Source: Maniola hyperantus
Lineage: Eukaryota > Arthropoda > Insecta > Lepidoptera > Nymphalidae
Reading direction: 5' to 3'
Length of the DNA stretch: 64,000 bases
Assembly (NCBI RefSeq): GCF_902806685.2
Contig: NC_048542.1
Span: 3,518,533 to 3,582,532 of the forward strand
A program made the translations under genes and the position numbers. Below the pieces are notes generated by a model. It saw only the letters and a program-made list of their open reading frames with translations, made no database searches and was not told where the DNA came from. How positions within the stretch are numbered: position 1 is the stretch's first letter; every line of letters starts with the position of its first letter. Shown in pieces: positions 45,918 to 58,250 of the stretch.

Positions 45918-46123
45918 AACTAGCTTATGCTCACGACTACACAAATTTTAAACCCCTATTTCACCCCTTTAGGGGTTGAATTTCCAAAAATCCTTTCTTA
46001 GCGAATGCCTACGTCATAATAGCTATCTGCATGCCAAATTTCAGCCCGATCCGTTCAGTACTTTGAGCTGTGTGTTGATAGATCAGTCAGTCAGTCATCT
46101 TTTCCTTTTATATATTTAGATTT
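45918..46123 (-). mobile_element. GACT-type element
   Basis: Reverse copy, from ACTAGCTTATGCTCACGACTACACAAATTT to the CAGTCAGTCATCTTTTCCTTTTATATATTTAGA end. Confidence 0.65.
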
Positions 46124-47433
46124 ATGAAAATAGAAACTAAGAACAAGAGACTAGGACTAGAAAAAGAGTGGCAGGTTTTTCTCAACAGAAACTGCTTTGT
46201 TACCAACTTAGGAACTGTCAAACCAATAAGTGGTTGAGTTGTCTTTTTTTAAATAATAACAAAAAATAATACTTTTTTGCGCGAGAAACAACGCAAATTG
46301 AACAGAAATAAGATCTATATTAATGGTCTGAATGAACAAAAAATATCTCGATGATTATCATCGAAAGTTAAAAATAGACATACTTACTCGTAGCAGTCAT
46401 AACCATTGACGTCACAACAAAACAAAAACTACATAATTGTATAAACATTAGAATACAAATACCTAACGATCTGTTCACCGTCAAAACACCATACAATCTG
46501 CGCCCCATTATCTATCTATTATTGGTTGAGGAAGGCCAATGTTTTCGACGCACAAAAGGATTTATGCTGTTCAGTCAGAGTCAATGATATGGATCTGCCC
46601 TAGCATCCGGTATCGGTGATTAGTATGAAAATGCACCGTATCGGCGTAATCAGTCAAGAGCACGTGATGTTCCACTTCCACGCGACTCACAAAGTATTCT
46701 AAATATATTTTAAAAAACTGACTTCCAAAACCACTACAAAGTAAAAAAAATATTTTTGTTGCTACATGTGTATGTATGTATGAACTCGGGCGAGCTTCAC
46801 GCTTTGATTTCTAGTTTCTTTTATTTTGCTCGTCCGACTTCTACATACACGTCGTGTAGAAACAATTTTTTTTACTTTGTAGTGGTTTTGGAAGTCTGCT
46901 TTTTTTCTTGTTGCGGAGTTGGGACTTGGAATCCAAGCACGAAGTCGTTGCTAATTGTTACCTACGATATTAATTCACTATGAACGCTTCCTGAATCTTG
47001 ATAACTTAGGCGGGCAGTAAACCCTTGCAACATCAGGATTAAGGAGTTGGCTCCAGAAATTTGGGACCACAATGGACTGTTGATTTAAAAAAATTGCAAA
47101 TCGAGCCAGAAACCTCGAAATAATCGATGTAGGTACCTACGTATAAAAAACGGACCGAATTGAGAACCACCTCCTTTTTGGAAGTCTGTTGAAAAAGTGA
47201 CTGAGCGACTAACTGATCTATCAATGCAAAGCTCAAACTGCTGGATGGATCGAGCTGAAAGGCATGCAGATAGCTATTATGACGTAGACATCCGCTAAGA
47301 AATATTTTTTTGGAAAATCAACCCCAAAGGAGGTAAAAAATTACCTACTTACGTTATGTCTACTGATAGCTTGTTCACGCAACAGAAGACCAGTTAAAGG
47401 TTTAGGTAGAAGTTGGAAGATATAAATTGTTAC

Positions 47434-47516
47434 CTGAGCGGTGGCTGTCCGTCCGTGACGAGCCTGAAGAGGGGGGAGTGGGGGTCCACCTGCAGGGACC
47501 GCACGAACTCGTCGAA
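47434..47516 (-). CDS. fus: ESRP/Fusilli exon, N-terminal domain (residues 32-59)
   Basis: The 83-nt exon begins after ...cgttgcag and ends at a gtaaca donor. It enters in phase 0 and leaves in phase 2 (the last codon AG|A is completed in the next exon). It reads FDEFVRSLQVDPHSPLF followed by RLVTDGQPPL. This matches the family segment around 'LDQALRQFNQSV ... LCTDGQLHVRQ' of vertebrate ESRP. The exon is GC-rich against an AT-rich intron background, as expected for coding sequence here. Confidence 0.92.
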
Positions 47517-47611
47517 CTGCAACGAATACACACCAGTTATTTTTGTGATTACTTACAACACTAGGGTCCTAAAGTCCTAAACCTAGTCAAGTAAAAGTTT
47601 AGGTTTTGACG

Positions 47612-47905
47612 ACCTCCCTGGCGCAGTGGTAAGCGCTGTTGTCTTATTAGAGGGAGGGCCCGGGTTCGGTTCCCGGCAGGGATTTGGAATTTTATAATTT
47701 CTGAATTTCTGCCCTGGTCTGATGGGAGGCTTCGGCCGTGGCTAGCTACCACCCTACGGTGGTTCCGGTACGATGGCGTGTAGAAACCAAAGGGGTGTGG
47801 GTTTAATAAAAACTGCCATACCCCTTCCAGGTTAGCCCGCTTTCATCACTTACCACCAGGTCAAATTGCAGTCAAGGGCTAACTTGTATCTAAATAAAAA
47901 AATAA
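47612..47905 (+). mobile_element. tRNA-headed SINE (family B)
   Basis: Complete copy: CTCCCTGGCGCAGTGGTAAGCG, GGTTCGGTTCCCGGCAGGG, and an A-rich tail (AAATAAAAAAATAAAAAAA). It begins about 95 nt upstream of an ESRP exon acceptor (exon 47434-47516). Confidence 0.75.
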
Positions 47906-47985
47906 AAAAATCGCAACTCGTCGTAATGATGGATTGATATTTCACTATTCAGTGGTCGCGACTCAAATAATTTAAGAGTGTTTTC

Positions 47986-48066
47986 GTAGCGCGCTCCAAA
48001 CAAATTTAGTTTCAAATGGAAACCAAACTGTTTGTATGGAAAGCGCTGGGGCTCGGAGCGCGCTAC
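47986..48066. repeat. Short hairpin element with GTAGCGCGCTCC ends
   Basis: GTAGCGCGCTCC (47986-47997) and GGAGCGCGCTAC (48055-48066) are perfect inverted ends of an 81-nt unit. Outer AAGAGTGTTTTC and the inner AAACAAA/TTTGT also partly pair. Confidence 0.6.
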
Positions 48067-48168
48067 TCAAACTTTTTTTTTGGTCAATAGTTTTCTCAAA
48101 TTAACATTATTTTATGTAGACGCAACCGCGCATTAGTTAGTTAACCCTAACTAGCCTCGAGGTAAGAA

Positions 48169-48306
48169 CAGGACGAGTTGCGAATATAAATAGTGAATTT
48201 GACTAGTTGCGAATGGGATGAGATGCGAACGGGACGAGCTGCGAATGGGACAAAATGCAAATGGGACTAGCTGCGAATTGGACGAGTTGCGAATGGGACG
48301 ACTTGC
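48169..48306 (+). repeat. 16-bp minisatellite
   Basis: About nine diverged units of ACGAGTTGCGAATGGG in register (for example ATGAGATGCGAACGGG, ACGAGCTGCGAATGGG, ACTAGCTGCGAATTGG). The period is 16 nt. Confidence 0.8.
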
Positions 48307-48552
48307 TAAGGTACCCTCTTCAAATTGAGCGCCTCGTTTCTAAATTTTTCATACGTCTTTCTCATTATGTGAGAGCAGCTTAGCAGTGGGCGTTCGATTG
48401 TGTTGATGATGATGCATTTTGTAATAAGTTCAGTACTTAGATCAAGCAGGTACCTACCTACTTGAATATAGGTAATCGAAGGTTCCTTAGGTCGACCAAA
48501 ATAAAATAAAAACAAATCATTCAACACACACGTATGAAAGTAAACATATTTT

Positions 48553-48977
48553 TAGGGTCCGTACCTCAAAAGGAAAAACGGAACCCTTATAGGATCAATT
48601 TATTGTCTGTCTGTCGGTCTGTCAAGAAACCTACAGGGTACTTCCCGTTGACCTAGAATATGAAAGGTAGGTAGGTGGGTCTTATAGCTGGTATTAGGGG
48701 AAAAATCTGAAAACCGTGAATTTGTGGTTATATCACACAAAAAAAAATTTAATTGTGGTCATAAACTAATAATTAGTATTTTCAATTTTCGTAGTAAGAT
48801 AACTATATCAAGTGGGGTATCCTATGAAATGGCTTCACCTGTGCATTCTAAAACTAAATCTAAATTTATTTATTTTTATGCATCATAGTGTTTGAATCAT
48901 CGTGCAAAATGTCGAAAAGATAAGACTGCAGTACGGAACCCTCATTGCGCGAGCCTGACTCGCACTTGGCCGGTTTT
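48553..48977 (-). mobile_element. CCGGCCAAGTGCGAGTC-type element
   Basis: Complete copy from TAGGGTCCGTACCTCAAAAGG to GACTCGCACTTGGCCGGTTTTT. Confidence 0.7.
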
Positions 48978-50216
48978 TTTGTAAACTAAGTACATCTTTT
49001 TCACAAATGAGCTACGGGTGCCCATGTAACGAATTAATCTTTGTAATAATTATTTATTTATAGTCACAAAAATGTCATACCAAAAACATACAATTTATTA
49101 CACGTTTAAGATTTATTACCTTAATCATAAATTACCTACATCTTAAATTACTCGCTTTCGAATTTATATCTAGTTGTAAATCATAATCATTGGCATTTTG
49201 TGACGAAAACACATCATATTTTAGTTATATATGTTTTTATTTAAATGAAACCTTACAAAAAAAAACCGATTTCAACAAGTATGATTTATTCGAGTCGGTT
49301 CTTAAGTTTGTTGTATATAAATATTTATTTACAAAGAGTAACTAAAATCTGTATTTTTTTGCACCTACTACTATGCAGTTAGCTACGTATTAAACTTCAG
49401 TCGAATAATATAATGAATTTTTTTTACTAAGTATACTCAAAAATGTCTACCAACAAATGACTACCGGTATCTATTAAGATTTTTTTCTACTTATCGCATT
49501 GGTCTAAAGATTAGCGTTCAAATTAGTATCAAAATGGCCTTCAGACATATCTATTTTCTCAATATACCTACCTAGTATTTATATAATTTAGGCACCTTGA
49601 AACCTCAGCTTAGGACGAATCCGGATAATCACAGCTACTTAAATCTTAATGCAATCATTTTTTGTAATCACACGGATATTATGGATTTCAATGCCAAGAA
49701 ATATACGAAAAAGTTGATAATATTATAACTAAGCCCATATTATTAAGCTCCAAGTACAACCAGCGGGGTGGGGCTGTTATTCATAACATTATTTTTATTT
49801 TATTTGAAAACCAACGCTTTTTGTACTACTTAGGTAATTGAAGCTTAGAATTAGATAACTTCTATTTTAAAACTGGTTTTCACAAAATTAGACATATAAA
49901 CGAAAGTGTGTCTTTATAATTTCTATGATAGTGTTTTTTTACCTACACTTCAAGTCTGTGTCAAGTTGTGTCTGTCTGTCCGCTAGCTTTTCATCTGTTT
50001 AACCATTTTACTACTTTTTGTCCCGGAACATCAAACATTTCCCATGGGATTTAAAAAACGTCTAAATCCTCATCGCCGAAGTCGCGAGCAACATCTATTT
50101 GGTACAGAGACAGTTTGCAACGGCATTGATGGACCAATTTATCTCAGAATTCAAAGAGTTCCCATTTTTGTATTTGAGGAATTTTGAAAAACCTAAATCT
50201 GAGGAAAATATATGGA

Positions 50217-50372
50217 AATCTGCATGCCTGAGAGTTCTACATAACAAAGGCGTGTGAAGTGTGCCAATCTACACTTGGCCAGCATGGTAGACTAATGGCC
50301 AAACCATTTTCATACTGAGAAGAGACCCGTGCTCTGTAGTGAGCCGGCGATGGGTTGATCATGATCAATATT
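50217..50372 (+). mobile_element. SINE family A fragment
   Basis: 3' half only, from AAATCTGCATGCCTGAGAGTTC to GATGGGTTGATCATGATC. Confidence 0.55.
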
Positions 50373-51062
50373 GGCGATATACAATATATTGTCATATAAT
50401 ATGACCGAATGTCTCGATATCAAAGAGAGCGACATCTCTACCGGGCATCGAACCTGCAACGGTTACGCAAGTGTCCGGCGCATAACTGGTTCCAACTTCC
50501 CCGGGATGCGAGCGATTGACTGACAACTTGCACCTGTGTGAGACCACTGGAATTATGTGGATATATAAGGCCTTCCGATGAGGCAGCTCAGTTCGGTGCT
50601 TTCTCCATACAAACGTAGGAGGGAAAATACAACAACATTCGATATTGTACGAACAAAACTAAGAATTATATCGATTTATCTCGTCATTATCTAGGTTTAT
50701 TGATATATAAAATATTGAAAAAAATATTGATTTAAAAGTTACGAGGCTCAAAAGATTCCTATTTTAACACTAAATTAATGACAACTTTGGGCGTAAATAA
50801 ATAAGATTAGGGATATGAAAATTCTAAAACAATTTATCATTAGACGTTGTTTATTTATTCATTACTTGAAATAACTTTACTTTGCAAACATAAATTCAGC
50901 AGTTTTTTCTCAAAAATACTTTTCCTAAACCCTTTTCACGCGCTTGATTTCAGTGAAAATTATCGTGCCTCTCAACTTTCTCATACAATGTCAAGTGAAA
51001 AGCAAACATGTTACCCACGTGCGCTGCCAATTTCGGCTGTACTTTCGAGTTCCAAGATTTAA

Positions 51063-51230
51063 TAAGCCTCAACAAGTCAATCGGTTAAAGGAGCGGACTG
51101 AAATCTGAAAGAATCAAACCCCATCCGATGCACTATTGTCGTACTTACTCCTAACACAAGTTTTACGCTTAGTTGGAGAGGAAAGGGGAATATTAGTCAT
51201 GATTAACATAGCTAATATTCATTTTTATAA
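51063..51230 (+). mobile_element. tRNA-headed SINE (family C), diverged
   Basis: AGCCTCAACAAGTCAATCGG head with a damaged B-box; body intact to CATAGCTAATATTC. Confidence 0.6.
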
Positions 51231-51247
51231 AAATCCATACTTCCATA

Positions 51248-51452
51248 CTTAATATTATAATTGCGAAAGTGTGTCTGTCTGCTAGCCTTTCACGGCCCAT
51301 CCGTTCAATCGATTTTGACGAAATTTGGTATAGATATAGCTTGCATCCCGAGGAAGGACATAGGCTACTTTTTATTCCCAAAAATCAAAGAGTTCCCACG
51401 GGATTTTTAAAAACCTAAATCCACGCGGACAAAGTCGCGGGCATCCTCTAGT
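51248..51452 (-). mobile_element. ACTAGCTGATGCCCGCGAC-type element
   Basis: Reverse orientation, from TACTTAATATTATAATTGCGAAAGTGTG to AAAGTCGCGGGCATCCTCTAGT. Confidence 0.65.
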
Positions 51453-51529
51453 CCCAAATAAAAATTAGACTCTTGGCCGGTTTTTTTATCTATATAGATC
51501 TTAATTTAAACGATTGGTAGGTATTTCAA

Positions 51530-51760
51530 ACCCGTCCGCTGTGCCAGATCCTTCTTTCCACGCACATACAAACTGTGGAACCAACTCCCATCGGCGGTGT
51601 TCCCACTAGATTACAACATGGGGTTATTCAAGGGGCAGAGCAACAAATTCCCCGGCAACGCATCGGCGGTTCCTCTGGTGCTGCAAATGTTCATGGGCGG
51701 CGGTAATCACTTGACATCAGGTGACCCGCCTGCTCGTTTGCTCGCTATCTCGTTACCATC
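51530..51760 (+). pseudogene. LINE 3'-end remnant
   Basis: CCGTCCGCTGTGCCAGATCCTTCTTTCCACGCACATACAAACTGTGGAACC through CATGGGCGGCGGTAATCACTTGACATCAGGTGACCCGCC. Close by eye to the copy at 37505-37790. Confidence 0.65.
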
Positions 51761-51839
51761 TTACCATACCTTATTTCGTTACCATCCGTTAAAACAGTCA
51801 AATCTGTATGAGTAGGTAGAGGTAGTCAATTCTGTATGG

Positions 51840-51995
51840 GAAGTCCCGCTTTCGATTTCCGGCAGGGGTTTGGAATTTCATAATTACCAAATTTCTAGTC
51901 TGGTCTGATGGGAGGCTTCGGCCGTGGCTAGTTACCACCTTACCCGCGAAGCCGTGCCGCCAAGCGATTTAGCGTTCCGGTACGACGGCGCCGCC
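51840..51995 (+). mobile_element. SINE family B fragment
   Basis: From TTCGATTTCCGGCAGGGG to CCGTGCCGCCAAGCGATTTAGCGTTCCGGTACGACGGCG. Confidence 0.55.
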
Positions 51996-52448
51996 AGAGC
52001 AAGTTTTTATATTACCTACTGGTCTGGTCAGGCTTTAGCTAGGTACCTACTATTCCTACCTCTATGGCTTGTAGCTCCAACGTTTCTTTTAAACCGACTT
52101 CAAAAAAAGGAGGAGGTTCTCAATTCGTCAGAATCTTTTTTTTAAATGTTTTATGTATGTTATTAATTATACAATTAGGTACAGTATAGTTATTCTTAAA
52201 TGCATGTTGTTCTGAGTAGTTAACTAGGTATCCGCGTTTTCCGGTACCCTGGTCTCTAGGTACCTACACTTCAAATTAATTATTAGTAATTACAGCATAT
52301 TATAAATTAAAATTATTGTGGAAGCTAATTATTATATTAAGCCAAGGTGGAACGAAGCGAGGTTTGTTCGGAAGAATACATTAATAATTCTTATATTTTT
52401 ATGCAAATTTCGCCAATGTTTACATAGCTGGCTAAGATAAGCGTAATA

Positions 52449-52677
52449 ATCTAAATATATAAAAGGAAAAGGTGACTGACTGACTGACTGACTGATCTAT
52501 CAACGCACAGCTCAAACTACTGGACGGATCGGGCTGAAATTTGGCATGCAGATAGCTATAATGACGTAGGCATAATCCGCTAAGAAAGGATTTTTAAAAA
52601 TTCAACCCCTAAGGGGGTGAAATAGGGGTTTGAAATTTTGTAGTCCACGCGGACGAAGTCGCGAACATAAGCTAGTT
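52449..52677 (+). mobile_element. GACT-type element, near-intact copy
   Basis: From ATCTAAATATATAAAAGGAAAAGG to GACGAAGTCGCGAACATAAGCTAGT. Very close by eye to the copy at 63281-63536. Confidence 0.7.
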
Positions 52678-52704
52678 TTGAAAATATGAGCCTTATCATT
52701 CTTG

Positions 52705-52935
52705 TCGTCAATTGATAAACGTCCACTGCTGGGCATGGATGATGGGTCTCTTGTAGGAACTTCCACAAGCCACGGTCTGGCGTCGTCACGTTGTATTAAT
52801 ATCACAAGTCACAACAGAAGGGCTGGCTCATTTTTTGCGCAACGGATTGGCCTGGCTGTCCAGCGCGGAAATGCAGCCAGTATTCTTGGCACCATTCCAC
52901 GCGGGCATGATTTGTATAGTAATTAAATAAGGCTA
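52705..52935 (+). pseudogene. Non-LTR retrotransposon 3' fragment
   Basis: CGTCCACTGCTGGGCATGGATGATGGG followed by CTTCCACAAGCCACGGTCTGG is an RTE-tail motif. The frame ending RIGLAVQRGNAASILGTIP resembles the C-terminus of an insect LINE protein. Short and truncated. Confidence 0.5.
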
Positions 52936-53189
52936 GCTTTAAGTTTTATTATAATATATTTATTTATTTCATCGATTTAAAAAAAAGTCACAACACAATT
53001 CGGATTTTTGCCTCCCTTGGTAAATCTCGAGTTTCACTGCAAAATCTTAGGATTTACCATACTTTCGATTTTTGCAGGGACATCATCATCATTATAAAAT
53101 AAAAATAAAATAAAATAAAAATCTTTTTTATTCGAATAAACTTTTACAAGTACTTACGAATAGTCGGATGCATCTACCACTGGTTCGGC

Positions 53190-53440
53190 CATTATCATCA
53201 TCATCATCATCAATCCATCGCCGGCTTACTACTGAGCAAAGGTCTTCTCTCAGAGAGAAGGGTTTGGCGATAGTCCAGGCGTGTTTTCTTACGTTGTTTC
53301 CTTCACCGTTAAAGCAAGTGATATTTTTGCTTGTAACGCACATAAAGTCTAAAAGTTAGAGGGTGCGTGCCCGGGATAGGACTTCCGACCCCCGAATAGG
53401 AGACAGACGTCTTAACCACTAGACTATCACCGCTCCAACC
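53190..53440 (-). mobile_element. SINE family A, reverse, internally deleted
   Basis: Begins ATTATCATCATCATCATCATCAATCC and ends CAGACGTCTTAACCACTAGACTATCACCG. Confidence 0.6.
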
Positions 53441-54059
53441 ACAAGGCAATAGCATCTACGGTAAAAAAGCTTTCTCATTTTTAAAGTTTCACCAGCAATT
53501 GGGAGTTCATTCTGATTATATCTGGTACAACGTTTTTATAACAAGCATGTATGTGTAATGCAAAAGTGATCTCGGTTGTTATCGAGAGCAAGATCGCAGG
53601 AACCTTCGCCGAATCTGACATAATTAGTGCTTGTTTAAGAAATATCAGAGGCTTTCGCGGGCAACGGTCGCGTGTAAGTTGTGGGCATACTGAGACTTAC
53701 TAACTTTAAACTTCACAAATTACGAATTCTCTAGTAATTCGAATATTTACGTACCCCTTTTTTATACACAGGAAATGCCTGACGCATAACCCTCCGTCAG
53801 GGGAAGCGGAGGGGTTATGTGGGGCTTGCACCCACTAAAACCACTAAAACCCTCGACAGACTAGCGGTTGCGCGAGTATCACTTTAGTAGTATTACTACC
53901 GCGCTCCCGCCAGATTTGACCCGCCACGAACTGGCAGGCGGGTTCCATCGCTAGTTGTACTACCAACCCATCTCGGAAGCGCTCCAGGAACATGGAGCGC
54001 TATCTTCTGACCTGCTTATATTTCGGTTGACGAACGATATTTACGTACCCCTGACTGCG

Positions 54060-54330
54060 ATCTTACCTGTTAGTTAGTGATGATGCAGTCTAAGATGGAA
54101 GCGGAATAACTAATTGGAATGAGTATGGCAATAGCCTTAACCTTTATCGGTTTCTACACGGCATCGTGCCGGAACGCTACATCGCTTGGCAGCGCAGCTT
54201 TACCGGTAGGGTGTCATCATAAGGGCAGAAATCTCCCATAATAAAGAAATTATAAATTCCCCAATTGCTCCTTCGGGAATCAATCCCCGTGATCTCCCAC
54301 TTAGGTATAAGACAACAGCTACACACAGGG
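54060..54330 (-). mobile_element. SINE family B, reverse
   Basis: CAGTCTAAGATGGAAGCGG, GTTTCTACACGGCATCGTGCCGGAACGCTA, and CGGGAATCAATCCCCGTG at the head. Confidence 0.55.
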
Positions 54331-54597
54331 ACAGATATTACTTATTAAGAAGACAACAGCTCTCACCACTCGTCGTCGTCGAGCTTGTTTAATCGAGATG
54401 GTCCTAGGTTCTTAGCTATTTTTGATAAAATATCTGTAAGAACGGTTTCGAGGATTATCAGCTGTCTTCTTACCCGACGATGTAAGGATCTCAGTCGTGA
54501 TACTGATATTTTATACTTATCACTTGCATATTTTGTCTTACGGACTCGATTCAGACTACAATGCAATATGAATTATGATAACCTTGACCTGTCGTGT

Positions 54598-54878
54598 CAT
54601 GGTTAAGACGTCCGCCTCCTAATCGGAAGGTCAGGAGTTCGATACCAGGCACGCACCTCTAACGTTTTGGAGCAACATGTGCGTGTTAAACAATAAATAC
54701 CTATCCTTGCTTTAACGGTGAAGGAAAACCTCGTGAGGAAACCTGCATGCCTGAGAGTTAATGTTCTCAAAGGTGTGTGAAATCTGCTAATCCACACTTG
54801 GCCAGGCAGCGTGGTAAAAAAAATCTCATTCTGAAACGAGACCCGTGCTCTGTAGTGAGCCGGCGCGGTGAAGGGATG
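54598..54878 (+). mobile_element. tRNA-headed SINE (family A)
   Basis: Head GTCATGGTTAAGACGTCCGCCTCCTAATCGG, B-box GTTCGATACCAGG, body to GTAGTGAGCCGGCG. Confidence 0.65.
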
Positions 54879-55354
54879 ATGCGGTGATATGTTGGGGGTG
54901 ATTTGATTTCGAGTTGTGCCACACATGAAACATTTTATCCAGATGTTTCTTCCATTCGAGGTCTTTTCTAATTGCTCAAGTGTAGAAAGGCCGGATTCCA
55001 AAAATCTTTCTATTTCTAATGAAATATCACACGCAAAAGTTTCACGGTTACGTAAGTGTTATGGAAATGGATTTAGTCAGGCCAGTAAAATTAGACTTTA
55101 TAATTTCTAAACTGCTGATGGATATGGAAGGAATTGGAAAGCGGTAGGTATATTTGAACTGTTTATTTGACGTCGAAATATATCGATTTTTTTTTCATGT
55201 ACCAAAATTGTAGTTACAAAGTAATAATAAATTAAGTTACATTGGAAATGCTTATCTCTAAACAGAGATTTCTTCCAGCTTCCCATTCAACATTTAGTGT
55301 TGCTTTCAAATTAGATCGATCGCTAACACACCGAAGGTATAATCCAATACATCC

Positions 55355-55675
55355 ATCCATACTAATATTATAAATGCGAAAGTGTGTCTGTCATTTTAAC
55401 CGATTTTGATGCAGACTTAGCTTACATCCCAGCGACGGACATAGGCTACTTTTATACGGCTTATCCCGGAAAATCGAATAGTTCTCCCGGGATAATCATA
55501 GACCCATCCGTTTAACCCACATTTTCTACTTCGTGGCTTAACCGATTTACATATATATGAAATTTGGAACAGAGGTAGCTTGCGTCCCAGACATCGACAT
55601 CTAGGCAACTTTTTATCCTGGAAAAGCAGAGTTCCCACGGGATTTTAAAAAACCTAAATCAACGCAGACGAATTC
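55355..55675 (-). mobile_element. ACTAGCTGATGCCCGCGAC-type element, diverged and partly duplicated
   Basis: Reverse orientation. The block with GCTTACATCCCAGCGACGGACATAGGCTACTTTT occurs twice in diverged form. The CTAGC end is eroded and runs into a GACT-type element. Confidence 0.5.
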
Positions 55676-55893
55676 GCGAAATATTTAAAAGGTAAAGGTG
55701 ACTGACTGAACTATCATCGCACAGCTCTAACTACTGGACGGATCGGGCTGAAATTTGGCATACCTACAGATAGCTATTATGACGTAGGCATCTGCTAAGA
55801 AAGTATTTTTGAAAATTCAACCCCTAGTGGGGTGATATAGGGGTTTAAAATTTGTATAGTCCACGCGGACGAAGTCGCGAGCATAAGCTAGTA
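55676..55893 (+). mobile_element. GACT-type element
   Basis: From GAAATATTTAAAAGGTAAAGGTGACTGACTG to CGCGAGCATAAGCTAGT. Confidence 0.65.
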
Positions 55894-56145
55894 CCTAAGT
55901 GATAATTTAAAAAAACACGACTGCCTTGCCTGAGTTTTTTCAAAGGTTATGTACTGTTAAGCCTGAGTGTCAATTACTATAACCTTCCGAATTGGCAGAC
56001 TTCACACACCTATGAGAACATTACGGGCACTCGCTTTACCTACAGAGAAGTAGGTATATTCCTTATTATGGAGAACTCTGAAGCGTGCAGGTTTCATCAC
56101 GATGTTGTCCTTCACCGTCGATATTATGCGGTTTATGCCATACTA

Positions 56146-56520
56146 CCTTATGCTCGCGACCGCGTGGACTACACAAATTTCAAACCCCTATTTAACCCCC
56201 TTAGGGGTTGAATTTTCAAAAGTCCTTTCTTAGCGGATGCCTACGTCATAATAGCTATCTGCATGCCAAATTATAGCCCGATCCGTTCAGTAGTTTGAGC
56301 TGTGCGTTGATAGATGAGCCTCAATAGCTCAACGGTTGAGGAGCGGACTGAATTTCGAAAGGTCGGCGGTTCAAACCCCACCCGTTGCACTATTGTCGTA
56401 CCTACTCCTAGCACAAGCTTTACGCTTAGTTGGAGAGGAAAGGGGAATATTAGTCCTGATAAGCATGGCTAATATTCTTTAAAAAAAAAAAAAACTGACT
56501 ATCACCTTTTCCAAGATATA
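56146..56520 (-). mobile_element. GACT-type element interrupted by a SINE
   Basis: The reverse copy (ACCTTATGCTCGCGACCGCGTGGACTACACAAATTTC...GTGCGTTGATAGAT) breaks off at about 56316. It resumes as CTGACTATCACCTTTTCC after a SINE of the CTCAATAGCTCAACGG type. Confidence 0.6.
56317..56492 (+). mobile_element. tRNA-headed SINE (family C) inside a GACT-type element
   Basis: GAGCCTCAATAGCTCAACGG head, GGTTCAAACCCCACCCG, and a poly-A tail of about 14 at the insertion boundary. Confidence 0.7.
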
Positions 56521-56867
56521 TTATTCTCAGTGTGCCCGCACCTTACGTTTCACGAACAAGTGCTCTACTTTTTATTTTGTTTCGGCTTCATTATGTGGAA
56601 ACAGGAGAAGCAGGTTCCTAACTGTTAATGCCGGCGAGGGGGCGATGGCGGAAATGCGAGCCACGCCATTTTGGTTCACACGTTGTCTCGGTGCAGTTTC
56701 TCAACTTATTTTTTAACTTTTTAGGGCTCCGGGGCTTCAGGCTTCAGGCTTTTTGCCAACGGAGCCCTATTAATAGGCCTCCACTGTCGGGCCTTATGTC
56801 TGTCAGCGGGATGCATCTCATGAACTGTATAATACCTACTAAAGAGATTTGAAATTTTTAGTGTGTG

Positions 56868-57081
56868 TGAAGAAAGTGTGTTTGTTTGTTTATTGGTTTG
56901 TTGGTTTGTCCTTCAATCACGCCGCAACGGTGCAACAGATTGCCGTGATTTTTTGCATGGGTATAGATAAAGACCTGGAGAGTGACGCAGGCTACTTTCT
57001 ATCCCGGAAAATCAAAGAGTTCCCACGGGATTCTTAAAAACCTAATTCCACGCGGACGAAGTCGCGGGCATCAGCTAGTAC
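56868..57081 (-). mobile_element. ACTAGCTGATGCCCGCGAC-type element
   Basis: Reverse orientation, from GAAAGTGTGTTTGTTTG to GAAGTCGCGGGCATCAGCTAGT. Confidence 0.65.
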
Positions 57082-57974
57082 TTAATAAAAACCAAGATGG
57101 CGAATTCCAAAATACAAATTTAAAAAAATTACGCCGACGCGAGCAACAACACGAACAACGTGTTCTCCAATAAATCTTGCAATTATAGCGTCCACACTAC
57201 ATGCGTTCAGAGGTAGTCAGTACATCGATGCTGCAACGAGTCTGTATCGATGCTGCATCGCGATATCGCTGCAAAAAGACCTCCACATTTTGCATTACAT
57301 CAGGCCTAGTTACCTGCTGTTACTTGCTAGTAGGTATAATTATTTAATTTATTAAATAAATAAATTAAACTATTTCTAAATTAATCGGGTTTTTTTTTTC
57401 AACACAGCCTAGCTAGTTCCTTTATTTGTGACCTTAACCACTTCAAGGGTTTCCTCAAAGCCCCTGATCGTGTTGTAACGCTGTATTAATTAGCGATGTA
57501 ATTAGTTTATACAGGGTATAACCAAAACGCTGTTATAGCTGAGCGTTATTGTTATACTACCTAAACACTTTTGTAGTTTTAGTGATTTAGTATTTTTCAA
57601 ACCCGCAATGTTAAGCGTACACTCGTGTCAATACGACGCGGCGGATATATGTATATGTATATACCTGTTACGAAAAAAAATCGTGTCTTTTTTTTTGTGG
57701 TATCATATCAGTAATCATCAGTAGATACTATCACCTGTCTTCATTTTTGCCAACGTTCTGGTTACATCCTGTATAATGAGTTATCTTCACGCCTTTTTGA
57801 TGCAACAAACAACAAAGTGCAGTATCCAGAGTCGAAATGCGGCCAGCCTGCTTTTCCTGCAAGTTTAGCGATGGGAGGGCAGGCGGAGCTTATCGCAAAT
57901 ATATCGTATAGACTTAACTGATATGGCGGATTAAAGCGAATTAATTTGTTGTTCCTTATCTGCAACTTTTTACA

Positions 57975-58250
57975 GAAAATCATCATCATCATGATCAACC
58001 CATCGCCGGCTCACTACAGAGCAAGGGTCTCCTCTCAGAGTGAGAAGGGTTTGGCCATAGTCTACCACGCTGGCCATGTGCGGATTGGTAGACTTTACAC
58101 ACCTTTGAGAACATTATGGAAAACTCTCAGGTATGCAGGTTTCCTCACGATGTTTTCCTTCACCGTTCAAACAAGTGACATTTAATTACTTAAAACGCAC
58201 ATAACTCCGAAAAGTTAGAGGTGCGTGCCGGGGCTGGAACCTCCGATTTG
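57975..58250 (-). mobile_element. SINE family A, reverse
   Basis: Begins AAAATCATCATCATCATGATCAACCC; body intact; the tRNA-like head is lost after GGTGCGTGCCGGGGCTGGAACCTCCG. Confidence 0.65.

Larger units (their letters stand above)
42391..47433 (-). other. 5.0-kb ESRP intron
   Basis: Besides the listed repeats, 43370-43645 is a truncated CCGGCCAAGTGCGAGTC-type element (ends GAGGTACGGAACCCTAAAAA). 44830-45310 and 45535-47180 are unclassified AT-rich DNA. A GACT-type fragment lies at 47183-47350. Confidence 0.6.

Noticed and set aside
48169..48306. Coding repeat (for example a repeat protein)
   Set aside because: The 16-nt period is not a multiple of three and stops occur in all frames.
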